Shown here in pieces: positions 24,453 through 34,308 of a stretch of 64,000 nt of DNA. The stretch comes from Chondrosia reniformis (taxonomy: Eukaryota > Porifera > Demospongiae > Chondrillida > Chondrillidae): contig OX359191.1 in NCBI GenBank assembly GCA_947172415.1, positions 3,658,001 to 3,722,000 on the forward strand, written 5' to 3'. The first letter of the stretch is position 1, and the number at the start of each line of letters is the position of its first letter. Made by a program: the position numbers and the translations under genes. The notes under the pieces are model-generated. The model did no database searches. It had not been told where the DNA came from and was given only the letters and a program-made list of their open reading frames with translations.

Positions 24453-25665
24453 TTTGTTTACATTATATGTCTACAGGTATGCTACTGAGGTGGATGTTGA
24501 CTTTGTGCGTCGTTCAGTGAGAGCTATTGGAAGGTGTGCCATAAAAGTGTCTGTGAGTTCCCAGATGTGACCGTCCATCCATGGTGTTCCATTGTTGACT
24601 ATTAGTGTGTGTATGTGTGTAGGGTGAGGCTGATCGCTGTGTCAGCACTCTGCTTGACCTGATCCAATCGAAGGTGAACTATGTTGTCCAGGAGGCCATT
24701 GTGGTCATCAAGGACATATTTTGCAAGTACCCCAACAAATATGAGAGTATTATCTCCACACTCTGTGAGAACCTGGACTCACTGGATGAACCAGAGGCGA
24801 GGTGCTTATTCATGCCCTGTGTGACTATTCTATAGCTAAGCATATGAATACACTGTAAAGTAGGTTGTTCCGTCATGGTAGTTTGATAAAAGGGAAACAG
24901 CCATTTTATTTTACAGCAAAAATGGAAGTCCAAAATACTTATACATGTACCTTTATATACGTAGAACATTATACAAACGGGCTTAATGTTGTACTGGCTG
25001 AAGTAAAGTGTTTTGCAGTATTTGATCTGCATTTGAATATAATGTAAGCATATCTACCTATAGCTCATGTGTGTGTGTATATTCCTACATAGGGCATCAA
25101 TGATTTGGATCGTTGGAGAATATGCTGAGAGGATTGACAATGCTGATGAGCTATTGAATGGGTTCTTGGAGAACTTCAATGACGAGACCACTCCTGTCCA
25201 GCTGCAGCTCCTCACTGGCATTGTAAAGCTCTTCTTGAAGAGACCTTCAGATAACCAAGAGCTGGTACAGAGAGTGCTCAGTCTGGCCGCTCAAGTGAGC
25301 TCTCCTGATTATGGGGATATTCCCATTAAATTATTACATGTATATTGTTTGAATTAGAAGGATATGAAATTATTAAGATTCTACACGCACACATGTACAT
25401 ATATTATTGTTTATACTTTTTATACATACAACATGTTCTGCTGATATACATTATATACGCATATATCTTGCCCTGTGTTGATGAATGTTCTCATGTGTGT
25501 ACATAAGTGTACTGCAGGATAGTGACAATCCTGACTTGCGAGACCGTGGCTACATCTACTGGCGTCTCCTCTCCACCGACCCTGCAGCAGCCAAGGAAGT
25601 GGTTCTGGCAGACAAACCACTCATCTCAGAAGAGACAGACAAACTGGAACCAAATCTTCTTGATG

Positions 25666-26234
25666 GCAAGTCATGTGACCCACATAATATACATACCTAC
25701 ATCTGTATATTAGTACGTATATTGTAGTGGTTCCCATCAGGCAAACTTCAGTTCCCCCCTTTAGCTCATTGCACTCCTCAGGGGACATGAGTGGGTGGGG
25801 TAATATCCAGAGTTCAAAGATGATGTAGTATATTCTGAAAGAAACCCTGCTTGACAACAATACAATATTATGTTTGATTACATAATAAACCTTAATACTC
25901 CTCGTTTGATTAGGTAATAAACCTTAATACTACTAACTCTGCAAGTAGTGTCAGTCAGCAAAATGGCATCAGTCATTACATAAGAATGTGTTTTATAGTC
26001 CAGATATTCCACACTGTGTATTCCATCATCCCCATAGCAGTGATATGTGTATATAATTCAGGTATATTGTCACTCCTCTGTGTTAATGGCCTTGCTTTAG
26101 CACTCCTGTGTGTTAATGGCCTTGCTTTAGAAACATTTGTTATATCCAAAGATTTGTTATTTGTCACAAGTGCATATTTACATATATAAAGTTTGCCTCC
26201 TTTCTTTATTTTTAAATTTGTTCTTTTTCTTCAG
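25666..26234 (+). other. GC-AG intron with two short direct repeats (left-inner adaptin intron 12)
   Basis: The 5' border reads GATG/GCAAGT and the 3' border CTTCAG/AACTG. Splicing there gives LLDELLSHLSTLASVYHKPP, which matches beta adaptins. Inside are a doubled 30-bp unit at about 26071-26130 and a doubled AATAAACCTTAATACT unit at about 25880-25931. Confidence 0.7.
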
Positions 26235-26356
26235 AACTGCTTAGTCACTTGTCAACACTAGCCTCTGTCTATCACAAACCTCCTGCTACCTTTGTGGAGG
26301 GGAAAGCCCCTGTCAGGAAGATCACCCTTCCAGTCAAAGCACAGCCGTATGTAACC

Positions 26357-26550
26357 ATCCACTCACCCCACCCCCTCCTACCCAACCACTCACCCCACCC
26401 CCTCCTACCCATCCACTCACCCCACCCCCTCCTACCCATCCACTCACCCCACCCCCTCCTACCCAACCACTCACCCCACCCCCTCCTACCCATCCACTCA
26501 CCCCACCCCCTCCTACCCATCCACTCACCCCACCCCCTCCTACCCATCCC
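26357..26550 (+). repeat. 27-bp GC-rich minisatellite in hinge intron of left-inner adaptin
   Basis: Seven units of CCACTCACCCCACCCCCTCC plus TACCCAT, extremely strand-biased for C. It lies between exons 13 and 14 and ends before a TTTTAG acceptor. Right-inner has lost this intron together with both flanking exons. Confidence 0.93.
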
Positions 26551-27264
26551 TTCCTTCACTTTTAGTTCCACAACTGAGTACACCGAAGAGGAAGCTCCAG
26601 TTGGTATTGTTCCTGAGGATGAACAGCCAGAGCCCTCCAACCAACCTGCAGGGGAAATCGATCTCCTTGGTGATCTAGATTTGTCAGTTGGACCTGGAGG
26701 AGGAGGAGGATATAATGCCCCGCCCTCTGGAGACATTGATCTCCTGTCTGGGGACCTGGGGGGTCTCTTCCTTGGAAGTGGGGGAGGAATGATATCCCAG
26801 CAAACGGGTCCTATTCAGATGGGAACTGGGATAGCTGGCCTGGGAGATCTCTTTGGCATCAGCTCTCCAGCAGTAACCAATTTTATGGCTCCCAAAAAGG
26901 TGAGCCTTATTTGGAAATGTGAAGCCTCAATAACCTGGTCAAGCTTTATTCCTGAGCTCTGACCCAACCTAGTTACTTAATTATCACATATCCTGTATGA
27001 CAACTGAGCCCTTGATGTCTGGGAATAGTTTGTAGGGCTCCTATGAATACTCTAATGAATGTGCTTTGGTGATTCCTTATGTTTGTTGTGAGCTACTCTC
27101 CTGTGTGGCTGTGTGCAGGTTCTGCTGAGCCCCAACCAAGGAAAGGGATTACAGGTGACTGGAACTTGGTCACGCAGAAATGGACAGATTTTCTTGGACA
27201 TGACTTTCACCAACAAAGCTCTCAGTGCTATGAGTGACTTTGCTATCCAGTTTAATCAGAATAG

Positions 27265-27357
27265 GTTAGTGTAATCAACTGTATCTGCTTAGCTAATCTA
27301 ATTCAGTTAATCATTTGGCTTTACCTATATAATCAGTTGTGTAAATGTGTTGAGTAG

Positions 27358-27393
<36 letters not shown>
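27265..27393 (+). repeat. Start of intron after truncated adaptin exon 15, ending in (TA)n
   Basis: A valid donor (GTTAGT) follows exon 15. After about 90 bp of ordinary sequence a pure TA run occupies about 27359-27393. The mirrored stretch is about 34206-34308, with a shorter TA run. Confidence 0.8.
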
Positions 27394-27395
<2 letters not shown>

Positions 27396-27710
27396 CACAG
27401 TTATCTGACAAATTCAAATTTTTTATCAATATAACACATTGTTTGCATATAAATTTCCCATAGGTTTTCTATAGTCCTATGGCCTTTTATATGCAAACTT
27501 TGTCCTCCGTTTTCTAACAAACGGAGACCTGAATAAAAAATCCCTTCTTTTAAAACGAGTTTTATACCCTAATCTTTATGATGATATGCCCATTTTGTTT
27601 CTAAGTCCTTTCTTGGAGCCATATGAATTAATTATATTATATTATTTATATTATATTAGATTACCTTAGTATATTGTAACTTGTACTGTATATATATATA
27701 TATATATATA
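27394..27710. other. Left-arm-only segment between two TA runs, with a hairpin
   Basis: The right arm passes from one side of the TA run directly to the other, so about 310 bp here is either inserted in the left arm or lost from the right. It contains an imperfect palindrome at 27441-27498 (GTTTGCATATAAA to TTTATATGCAAAC, with CCATAGG/CCTATGG inside). It has no coding potential and may be a small TA-targeting element, but the family is not identifiable. Confidence 0.65.
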
Positions 27711-28924
27711 AGTTACTGGCAATATTAAAATTACAATCAAGTACTACACAGTACAAGTTACAAACTTAACAGGGCCTGTACAATATTAAAATTACAATCC
27801 AGTACTAGCTACACATGCAGTGCAAGTTACAAATTTAAAGAGATCCAAGTGACCCCTAGGATAATCAGTATTTTAAACAGTACAAGACTTTAGTCACACT
27901 AGTACTGTTGCAGGCTTTGAAATCCTCAACTACTGCATAGAGAGTAGTAGTTGATACAGATCATCCAATTGCAAGGTAGAACACATGGCCTACCAATTAC
28001 CTTTTCACACCTTAGTATAGACTGAAGATGATGCATCTGCATGCCATATATCAACAAAGGCCAGTGGCGGATTCAGGGGTAGTTTGTTGGGTTCAGACGA
28101 ACCCCCCTTCAGCCTGAACTGGATAAAAAACTACAGCATGCTGCATGCAAAATTAAGGTTAAGAACTGTTAAGTACCACCTTACCACACTCACACATACA
28201 GTGAATCTCCACCCAGTTGTAGTGGGAAAACACTGTCTTATGGTAACAGCGATGAAAGAATTGAGATTGCAATATTGCTCACCTACGGGCTTTTCGCCAT
28301 TTTCTATGACGTCATATTGTTAATAAAATGGCGAATAGTTAGGCGAGGACGCGTCAACGCCGCTATGCCGCCTCGAACGCTGCACAGACGTGACCGCTAA
28401 TAGTGAGACAAACCTTAATCTACTTTCCTCTCTAAGGTAACGATGAGTTCTAAGTCTTTCTAAAGTTGTTCGAGTGTAGTTTAGCAGAGGTGTTCTACGT
28501 GAGTCTAAGGTTGTACAAGTGTAGCTTAGCAGAGGCGTTCTACCTGTGTCTGATGTTGTCTGTAATTATAGCACTACAACTGTAACTTATCTCATTGTAC
28601 AAATTATGTAGTCTACCATCGTCTTTACTCAACCCTTTTTTAATTGCATGTGACATAAAAAGTCCTGCAATGGATTTATCTCATGCTCGTGAAAGAGAGT
28701 TGATTAGACATTAAACAACCTTAAAATTAATATTGGTTAATCGTCTTGACTATCTTTTATTTTCATGAATCAGGCTAATTAATGAATAATAATTGATTAC
28801 ATAAACAATGCAAATATATATATATGAATATTATATATATCTTATAAATTACATATATATGTAAGGTTAAAAGTTTGTGTTATATAAATAGCACTTCATT
28901 TATATCATACATTGAGGAACCCAC

Positions 28925-29003
28925 GTGACCGATGATCTTACGGATGACATCTTCTGGATACATTGTACGAGGATGCCCTGGTTCGATACCCGCTTGGGTC
29001 ACC
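28925..29003 (+). repeat. tRNA-like B-box unit L1
   Basis: A 79-nt unit whose ends pair perfectly over six bases (GTGACC with GGTCAC). Near the 3' end it carries GGTTCGATACC, an exact match to the RNA polymerase III B-box pattern GGTTCGANNCC. An A-rich tail follows. A full cloverleaf is not convincing: the anticodon arm is missing. Confidence 0.6.
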
Positions 29004-29180
29004 TGTAAAAAGAAAAAAAGGATACATCTTATATATGTCTTATATATCTTATATACAATATATATAGTATATATATTATATTTATATTATATATATCTTA
29101 TAAATTACATATATATGTAAGGTTAAAAGTTTGTGTTATATAAATAGCACTTAATTTACATCATAAATTGAGGAACCCAC

Positions 29181-29259
29181 GTGACCGATGATCTTAGGGA
29201 TGACATCTTCTGGATACATTGTACGAGGATGCCCTGATTCGATACCCGCTTGGGTTACC
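29181..29259 (+). repeat. tRNA-like B-box unit L2 (degraded)
   Basis: Same unit, but the B box reads GATTCGATACC and the terminal stem has one change (GGTTAC). It is embedded in the same TA-rich flanks, giving a period of about 256 bp from L1. Confidence 0.55.
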
Positions 29260-29441
29260 TGAAAAAAGAAAAAAAGAAAAAAGGATACATCTTATATATG
29301 TGTTATATATCTTATATACAATATATATAGTATATATGTAATATTTATATTATATATATCTTATAAATGACATATATATGTAAGGTTAAGTTGGTGTTAT
29401 ATAAATAGCACTTCATTTACATCAGAAATTGAGGAACCCAC

Positions 29442-29520
29442 GTGACCGATGATCTTACGGATTACATCTTCTGGATACATTGTACGAGGATGCCCTGGTT
29501 CGATACCCGGTTGGGTCACC
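29442..29520 (+). repeat. tRNA-like B-box unit L3
   Basis: B box GGTTCGATACC and intact terminal stem. The T-arm-like helix is better here than in L1 (CCTGG against CCCGG around TTCGATA, 4 of 5 pairs). Confidence 0.6.
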
Positions 29521-29656
29521 TGAAAAAAGAAAAAAAAATCTTATATATGTGTTATATATCTTATATACTATATATATAGTATATATGTTATAGGTATATT
29601 ATATATATAACTTTAATTAAACCCTAGTTTTTGTTTAATTAATATTGTTTGAGGAT

Positions 29657-30267
29657 GAAAAAAAAAAAAAAAAAAAAATATAAGGAAAAAAAAAAAAAAA
29701 AATATGTAAGGTTAAGTTTGTGTTATATAAATAGCACTTCATTTACATCAGAAATTGAGGAACTCACGTGACCGATGATCTCACGGCTGACATCTTCTGG
29801 ATACATTGTACGAGGATGCCCAGGTTCGATACCCGGTTGGGTCACCTAAAAAAAGAAAAAAAAAATCTTATATATGTGTTATATATCTTATATACTATAT
29901 ATATAGTATATATGTTATAGGTATATTATATATATAACTTTAATTAAACCCTAGTTTTTGTTTATTAATATTGTTTGAGGATGAAAAAAAAAAAAAAAAA
30001 ATACATATATACGTAAAAAAAAAAAAAAAAAAAGAATACATATATACGTAAAGAAAAAAAAAAAAAAAAAATACGTATATACATAAAGAAAAAAAAAAAT
30101 ATGTAAGGAAAAAAAAAATACAAATATATGTCTTTACATATATTTGTATTTTTTTTCCTAACATTTTTTTTTTTTTTTTTTCTTTACGTATATATGTATT
30201 TTTTTTTTCTTTACGTATATATTTTTTTTTTTTTTTTTTTTTTACATACATCTTATATATGTATACG
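29657..30267. repeat. Poly-A/poly-T and TACGTATATA tracts, left of core
   Basis: Long A runs (about 29660-29700 and 29985-30110) followed by long T runs (30130-30245), alternating with TATACGTA-type blocks. The A-then-T order makes this part self-complementary. Such tracts are prone to slippage and assembly error. Confidence 0.8.
29768..29846 (+). repeat. tRNA-like B-box unit L4
   Basis: B box GGTTCGATACC and terminal stem GTGACC/GGTCAC kept. It is separated from L3 by a TA-rich block with two poly-A tracts. Confidence 0.6.
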
Positions 30268-31754
30268 GTGAGTGTCAAAATGGCATTTTCAAAAAACGCC
30301 ATTTTTGCCCTCACAGGCAAGTAAGGCTGTTAAGGGCCACATTGCCGAAAATGCCGTTGAGGGCCAAAACGACTTTTTGGGGATGAGACCCTTAACGGCC
30401 TTACTGGCCAGTGAGGGTCAAAATGGCATTTCCAAAAAACGCCGTTTTAGCCCTCACACGCCAAGTAAGGCCGTTAAGGCCCTCATTGTCAAAAATGCCG
30501 TATAAGGCCAAAACGGCATTTTTGGCCATGAGGGTCTTAACGGCCTTACTGGCCTTTAAGGGTCAAAATGGCTTTTTCCAAAAAAACGCCGTTTTAGCCC
30601 TCACAGGCCAGTAAGGCCGTTAAGTGCCACATCGCCAAAAATGCCGTTGAGAGCCAAAACGACTTTTTGGTGAAGAGACCCTTAACGGCCTTACTGGCCT
30701 GTGAGGGCAAAAACGGCGTTTTTTGAAAATGCCATTATGACCCTCACCGGCCAGTAAGGCCGTTAAGGCCCTCATCGCCAAAAAGTCGTTTTGGCCCTCA
30801 ACGGCATTGTTGGCGATGAGGGCCTAAACGGCCTTACTGGCCTGTGAGGGCAGAAACCGCGTTTTTTGAAAAATGCCATTTTGACCCTCACCCGCCAGAT
30901 TGGCCGTTAAGGCCCTGATCGCCAAAAAGGTCGTTGAGGGCTAAAAAGACTTTTTGGGGATGAGACCCTTAACGGCCTTACTGGCCGGTGAGTGTCAAAA
31001 TGGCATTTTCAAAAAACGCCGTTTTTGCCCTCACAGGCCAGTAAGGCCGTTAAGGGCCACATTGCCGAAAATGCCGTTGAGGGCCAAAACGACTTTTTGG
31101 GGATGAGACCCTTAACGGCCTTACTGGCCAGTGAGGGTCAAAATGGCCTTTCCAAAAAACGCCGTTTTAGCCCTCACACGCCAGTAAGGCCGTTAAGGCC
31201 CTCATTGTCAAAAATGCCGTATAAGGCCAAAACGGCATTTTTGGCTATGAGGGTCTTAACGGCCTTACTGGCCTTTAAGGGTCAAAATGGCTTTTTCCAA
31301 AAAAACGCCGTTTTAGCCCTCACAGGCCAGTAAGGCCGTTAAGGGCCACATCGCCGAAAATGCCGTTGAGGGCCAAAACGACTTTTTGGGGATGAGACCC
31401 TTAACGGCCTTACTGGCCTGTGAGGGCAAAAACGGCGTTTTTTGAAAATGCCATTATGACCCTCATCGGCCAGTAAGGCCGTTAAGGCCCTCATCGCCAA
31501 AAAGTCGTTTTGGCCCTCAACGGCATTGTTGGCGATGAGGGCCTAAACGGCCTTACTGGCCTGTGAGGGCAGAAACCGAGTTTTTTGAAAAATGCCATTT
31601 TTACCCTCATCCGCCAGAACGGCCGTTAAGGCCCTCATCGCCAAAAAGGTCGTTGAGGGCTAAAAAGACTTTTTGGGGATGAGACCCTTAACGGCCTTAC
31701 TGGCCTGTAAGGGCAAAACGACATCATTTGAAAAATGCCATTCTGAAACTCACC
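30268..31754. repeat. Central nested-hairpin array (two 720-bp units)
   Basis: The array starts GTGAGTGTCAAAATGGC and ends with its inverted counterpart near ACTCACCG. The unit from 30272 recurs from 30992 with a period of 720 (719 after one indel). Each unit is built from short hairpins: about 47-bp GTGAGGG...CCCTCAC modules joined by arms of the type CCAGTAAGGCCGTTAAGGCC and their complements. The result is inverted repeats at three scales. No coding function is visible; open frames here come from the repeat. Confidence 0.9.
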
Positions 31755-31774
31755 GCATACATATATAAGATGTA

Positions 31775-31813
<39 letters not shown>

Positions 31814-32131
31814 TGTATGGAAAAAAAAATAGAAATATATGTAAGGACATATATTTGTATTTTTTTTTTTTACATATTTTTTTTTTTTCTTTACGTATGT
31901 AAGTAGTATTTTTTTTTTTTTTTCTTTACCTATATATGTATTTTTTTTTTTCTTTACGTGTTTTTTTTACATATTTTTTTTTTTTTTTTCATCCTCAAAC
32001 AATATTAATTAAACAAAAACTAGGGTTTAATTAAAGTTATATATATAATATACCTATAACATATATACTATATATATAGTATATAAGATATATAACACAT
32101 ATATAAGATATATTCTTTTTTTCTTTTTTCA
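31755..32131. repeat. Poly-A/poly-T and TATA tracts, right of core
   Basis: Mirror of the left tract, with different run lengths, ending at the first right-arm B-box unit. Confidence 0.8.
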
Positions 32132-32210
32132 GGTGACCCAACCGGGTATCGAACCAGGGCATCCTCGTACAATGTATCCAGAAGATGTCAGCCGAAAGAC
32201 CATCGGTCAC
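32132..32210 (-). repeat. tRNA-like B-box unit R4
   Basis: On - it reads GTGACC at 32210 to GGTCACC at 32132, with the B box GGTTCGATACC. Confidence 0.6.
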
Positions 32211-32391
32211 GTGGGTTCCTCAATTTCTGATGTAAATGAAGTGCTATTTATATAACACAAACTTAACCTTTCATATATATGTAATTTATAAGATATATAT
32301 AATATAAATATAACATATATACCATATATATTGTATATAAGATATATAACACATATATAAGATGTATCCTTTTTCTTTTTTTCTTTTTTCA

Positions 32392-32470
32392 GGTAACCCA
32401 AGCGGGTATCGAACCAGGGCATCCTCGTACAATGTATCCAGAAGATGTCATCCGTAAGATCATCGGTCAC
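32392..32470 (-). repeat. tRNA-like B-box unit R3
   Basis: Same 79-nt unit on -. The terminal stem has one mismatch (GGTTAC). Confidence 0.6.
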
Positions 32471-32654
32471 GTGGGTTCCTCAATTTATGATGTAAATGAA
32501 GTGCTATTTATATAACACAAACTTTTAACCTTACATATATATGTAATTTATAAGATATATATAATATAAATATAATATATATACTATATATATTGTATAT
32601 AAGATATATAACACATATATAAGATGTATCCTTTTTACTTCTTTTCTTTTTTCA

Positions 32655-32733
32655 GGTGACCCAACCGGGTATCGAACCAGGGCATCCTCGTACAATGTAT
32701 CCAGAAGATGTCATCCGTAAGATCATCGGTCAC
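32655..32733 (-). repeat. tRNA-like B-box unit R2
   Basis: Same unit with intact terminal stem and B box. Confidence 0.6.
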
Positions 32734-32909
32734 GTGGGTTCCTCAATTTATGATGTAAATGAAGTGCTATTTATATAACACAAACTTTTAACCTTACATA
32801 TATATGTAATTTATAAGATATATATAATATACATATAAGCTATATACTTTATACATAGTATATAAGATATATAATACATATATAAGATGTATACTTTTTT
32901 CCCTTTTCA

Positions 32910-32984
32910 GGTGACCCAAGCGGGTATCGAACCAGGGCATCCTCGTACCCTGATCCAGAAGATGGCATCCGTAAGATCGGTCAC
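32910..32984 (-). repeat. tRNA-like B-box unit R1 (shortened)
   Basis: A 75-nt version with several substitutions and a small deletion in the middle. B box and terminal stem are kept. Confidence 0.55.
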
Positions 32985-33847
32985 GTGTGTTACCCAATAT
33001 ATGATGTAAATGAAGTCCTATTTATATAACACAAACTTTTAACCTTACATATATATGTAATTTATAAGATATATATAATATACATATATATATATTTGCA
33101 TTGTTTATGTAATCAATTATTATTCATTAATTAGCCTGATTCATGAAAATAAAAGATAGTCAAGACGATTAACCAATATTAATTTTAAGGTTGTTTAATG
33201 TCTAATCAACTCTCTTTCACGAGCATGAGATAAATCCATTGCAGGACTTTTTATGTCACATGCAATTAAAAAAGGGTTGAGTAAAGACGATGGTAGACTA
33301 CATAATTTGTACAATGAGATAAGTTACAGTTGTAGTGCTATAATTACAGACAACATCAGACACAGGTAGAACGCCTCTGCTAAGCTACACTTGTACAACC
33401 TTAGACTCACGTAGAACACCTCTGCTAAACTACACTCGAACAACTTTAGAAAGACTTAGAACTCATCGTTACCTTAGAGAGGAAAGTAGATTAAGGTTTG
33501 TCTCACTATTAGCGGTCACGTCTGTGCAGCGTTCGAGGCGGCATAGCGGCGTTGACGCGTCCTCGCCTAACTATTCGCCATTTTATTAACAATATGACGT
33601 CATAGAAAATGGCGAAAAGCCCGTAGGTGAGCAATATTGCAATCTCAATTCTTTCATCGCTGTTACCATAAGACAGTGTTTTCCCACTACAACTGGGTGG
33701 AGATTCACTGTATGTGTGAGTGTGGTAAGGTGGTACTTAACAGTTCTTAACCTTAATTTTGCATGCAGCATGCTGTAGTTTTTTATCCAGTTCAGGCTGA
33801 AGGGGGGTTCGTCTGAACCCAACAAACTACCCCTGAATCCGCCACTG

Positions 33848-34308
33848 GCCTTTGTTGATATATGGCATGCAGATGCATCATCTTCAGTCTATACTAAGGT
33901 GTGAAAAGGTAATTGGTAGGCCATGTGTTCTACCTTGCAATTGGATGATCTGTATCAACTACTACTCTCTATGCAGTAGTTGAGGATTTCAAAGCCTGCA
34001 ACAGTACTAGTGTGACTAAAGTCTTGTACTGTTTAAAATACTGATTATCCTAGGGGTCACTTGGATCTCTTTAAATTTGTAACTTGCACTGCATGTGTAG
34101 CTAGTACTGGATTGTAATTTTAATATTGTACAGGCCCTGTTAAGTTTGTAACTTGTACTGTGTAGTACTTGATTGTAATTTTAATATTGCCAGTAACTTA
34201 TATATATATATATAACTACTCAACACATTTACACAACTGATTATATAGGTAAAGCCAAATGATTAACTGAATTAGATTAGCTAAGCAGATACAGTTGATT
34301 ACACTAAC
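33848..34308. other. Right flank of the central element and adaptin intron remnant
   Basis: Mirror of 27265-28061 without the left-only 0.3-kb segment. It holds the doubled AATATTAAAATTACAATC-type unit of about 60 bp and a short TA run at about 34200-34214. No gene is seen. Confidence 0.6.

Larger units (their letters stand above)
1..27264 (+). repeat. Tandem duplication of PARP14-like plus beta-adaptin unit, left arm
   Basis: The stretch 1-9737 recurs from 13338 to 23649 in the same orientation. The offset is 13,337 nt through the 5' half of the PARP gene, then grows because the inner copy carries an internal 1,043-bp duplication and the outer copy carries a 363-bp insertion. The junction between the units is at about 10,320, where the adaptin intron repeat is fused to a Penelope-like fragment. 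Only the inner unit continues into adaptin exons 8 to 15. Confidence 0.93.
21351..27264 (+). pseudogene. AP-1/AP-2 complex subunit beta (beta adaptin), left-inner copy, missing most of the appendage
   Basis: Exons: 21351-21387, 21504-21609, 21996-22131, 22346-22460, 22640-22771, 22955-23148, 23428-23649, 24208-24346, 24477-24552, 24623-24801, 25093-25294, 25518-25665, 26235-26346, 26566-26899, 27119-27264. They cover the trunk, a Gly/Pro/acidic hinge with LLGDLDL (clathrin-box-like) and the first strands of the ear (VTGTWSRRNGQIFLDMTFTN, then ALSAMSDFAIQFNQNR). Total coding length is about 760 codons against about 940 in the family. The last exon ends at a valid GT donor, yet no further ear exon occurs in the window. 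Damage: one extra A at about 22388 (in AVRTMG) and one extra T at about 24232 (in [10 protein letters not shown]). The intron at 25666 starts with GC, a GC-AG intron. Confidence 0.9.
28062..33847. mobile_element. Palindromic central element with CAGTGGCGG termini (5.8 kb)
   Basis: Both ends read inward as CAGTGGCGGATTCAGGGGTA, a terminus style common to animal DNA transposons. The two halves are inverted copies over almost the whole length, so this is either a foldback-type transposon or one transposon end doubled by the large inversion. The bases outside the termini are also inverted copies, so no target duplication can be read. I find no transposase. Order inward in each half: unique-looking 0.7 kb, TA-rich block with four B-box units, poly-A/T tracts, GC-rich hairpin core. 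Confidence 0.6.

Noticed and set aside
26272-26736. Antisense Gly/Trp-rich repeat protein
   Set aside because: It is the complement of the 27-bp intron minisatellite and adaptin hinge exon, a shadow frame.
28084-28323. 79-codon frame inside the central element (also 33825-33586 on -)
   Set aside because: No recognisable domain. It is equally open in both arms because they are copies; no transposase motif seen.
28925-29003. True tRNA genes
   Set aside because: Acceptor-like ends and a B box are present, but no anticodon stem-loop of 5 bp plus 7 nt and no convincing D arm could be drawn. The tandem TA-rich setting favours a repeat.
30272-31333. Open frames in the hairpin core
   Set aside because: Amino-acid sequence follows the nucleotide repeat (KAVKA, NAVEGQ), with no sign of coding selection.
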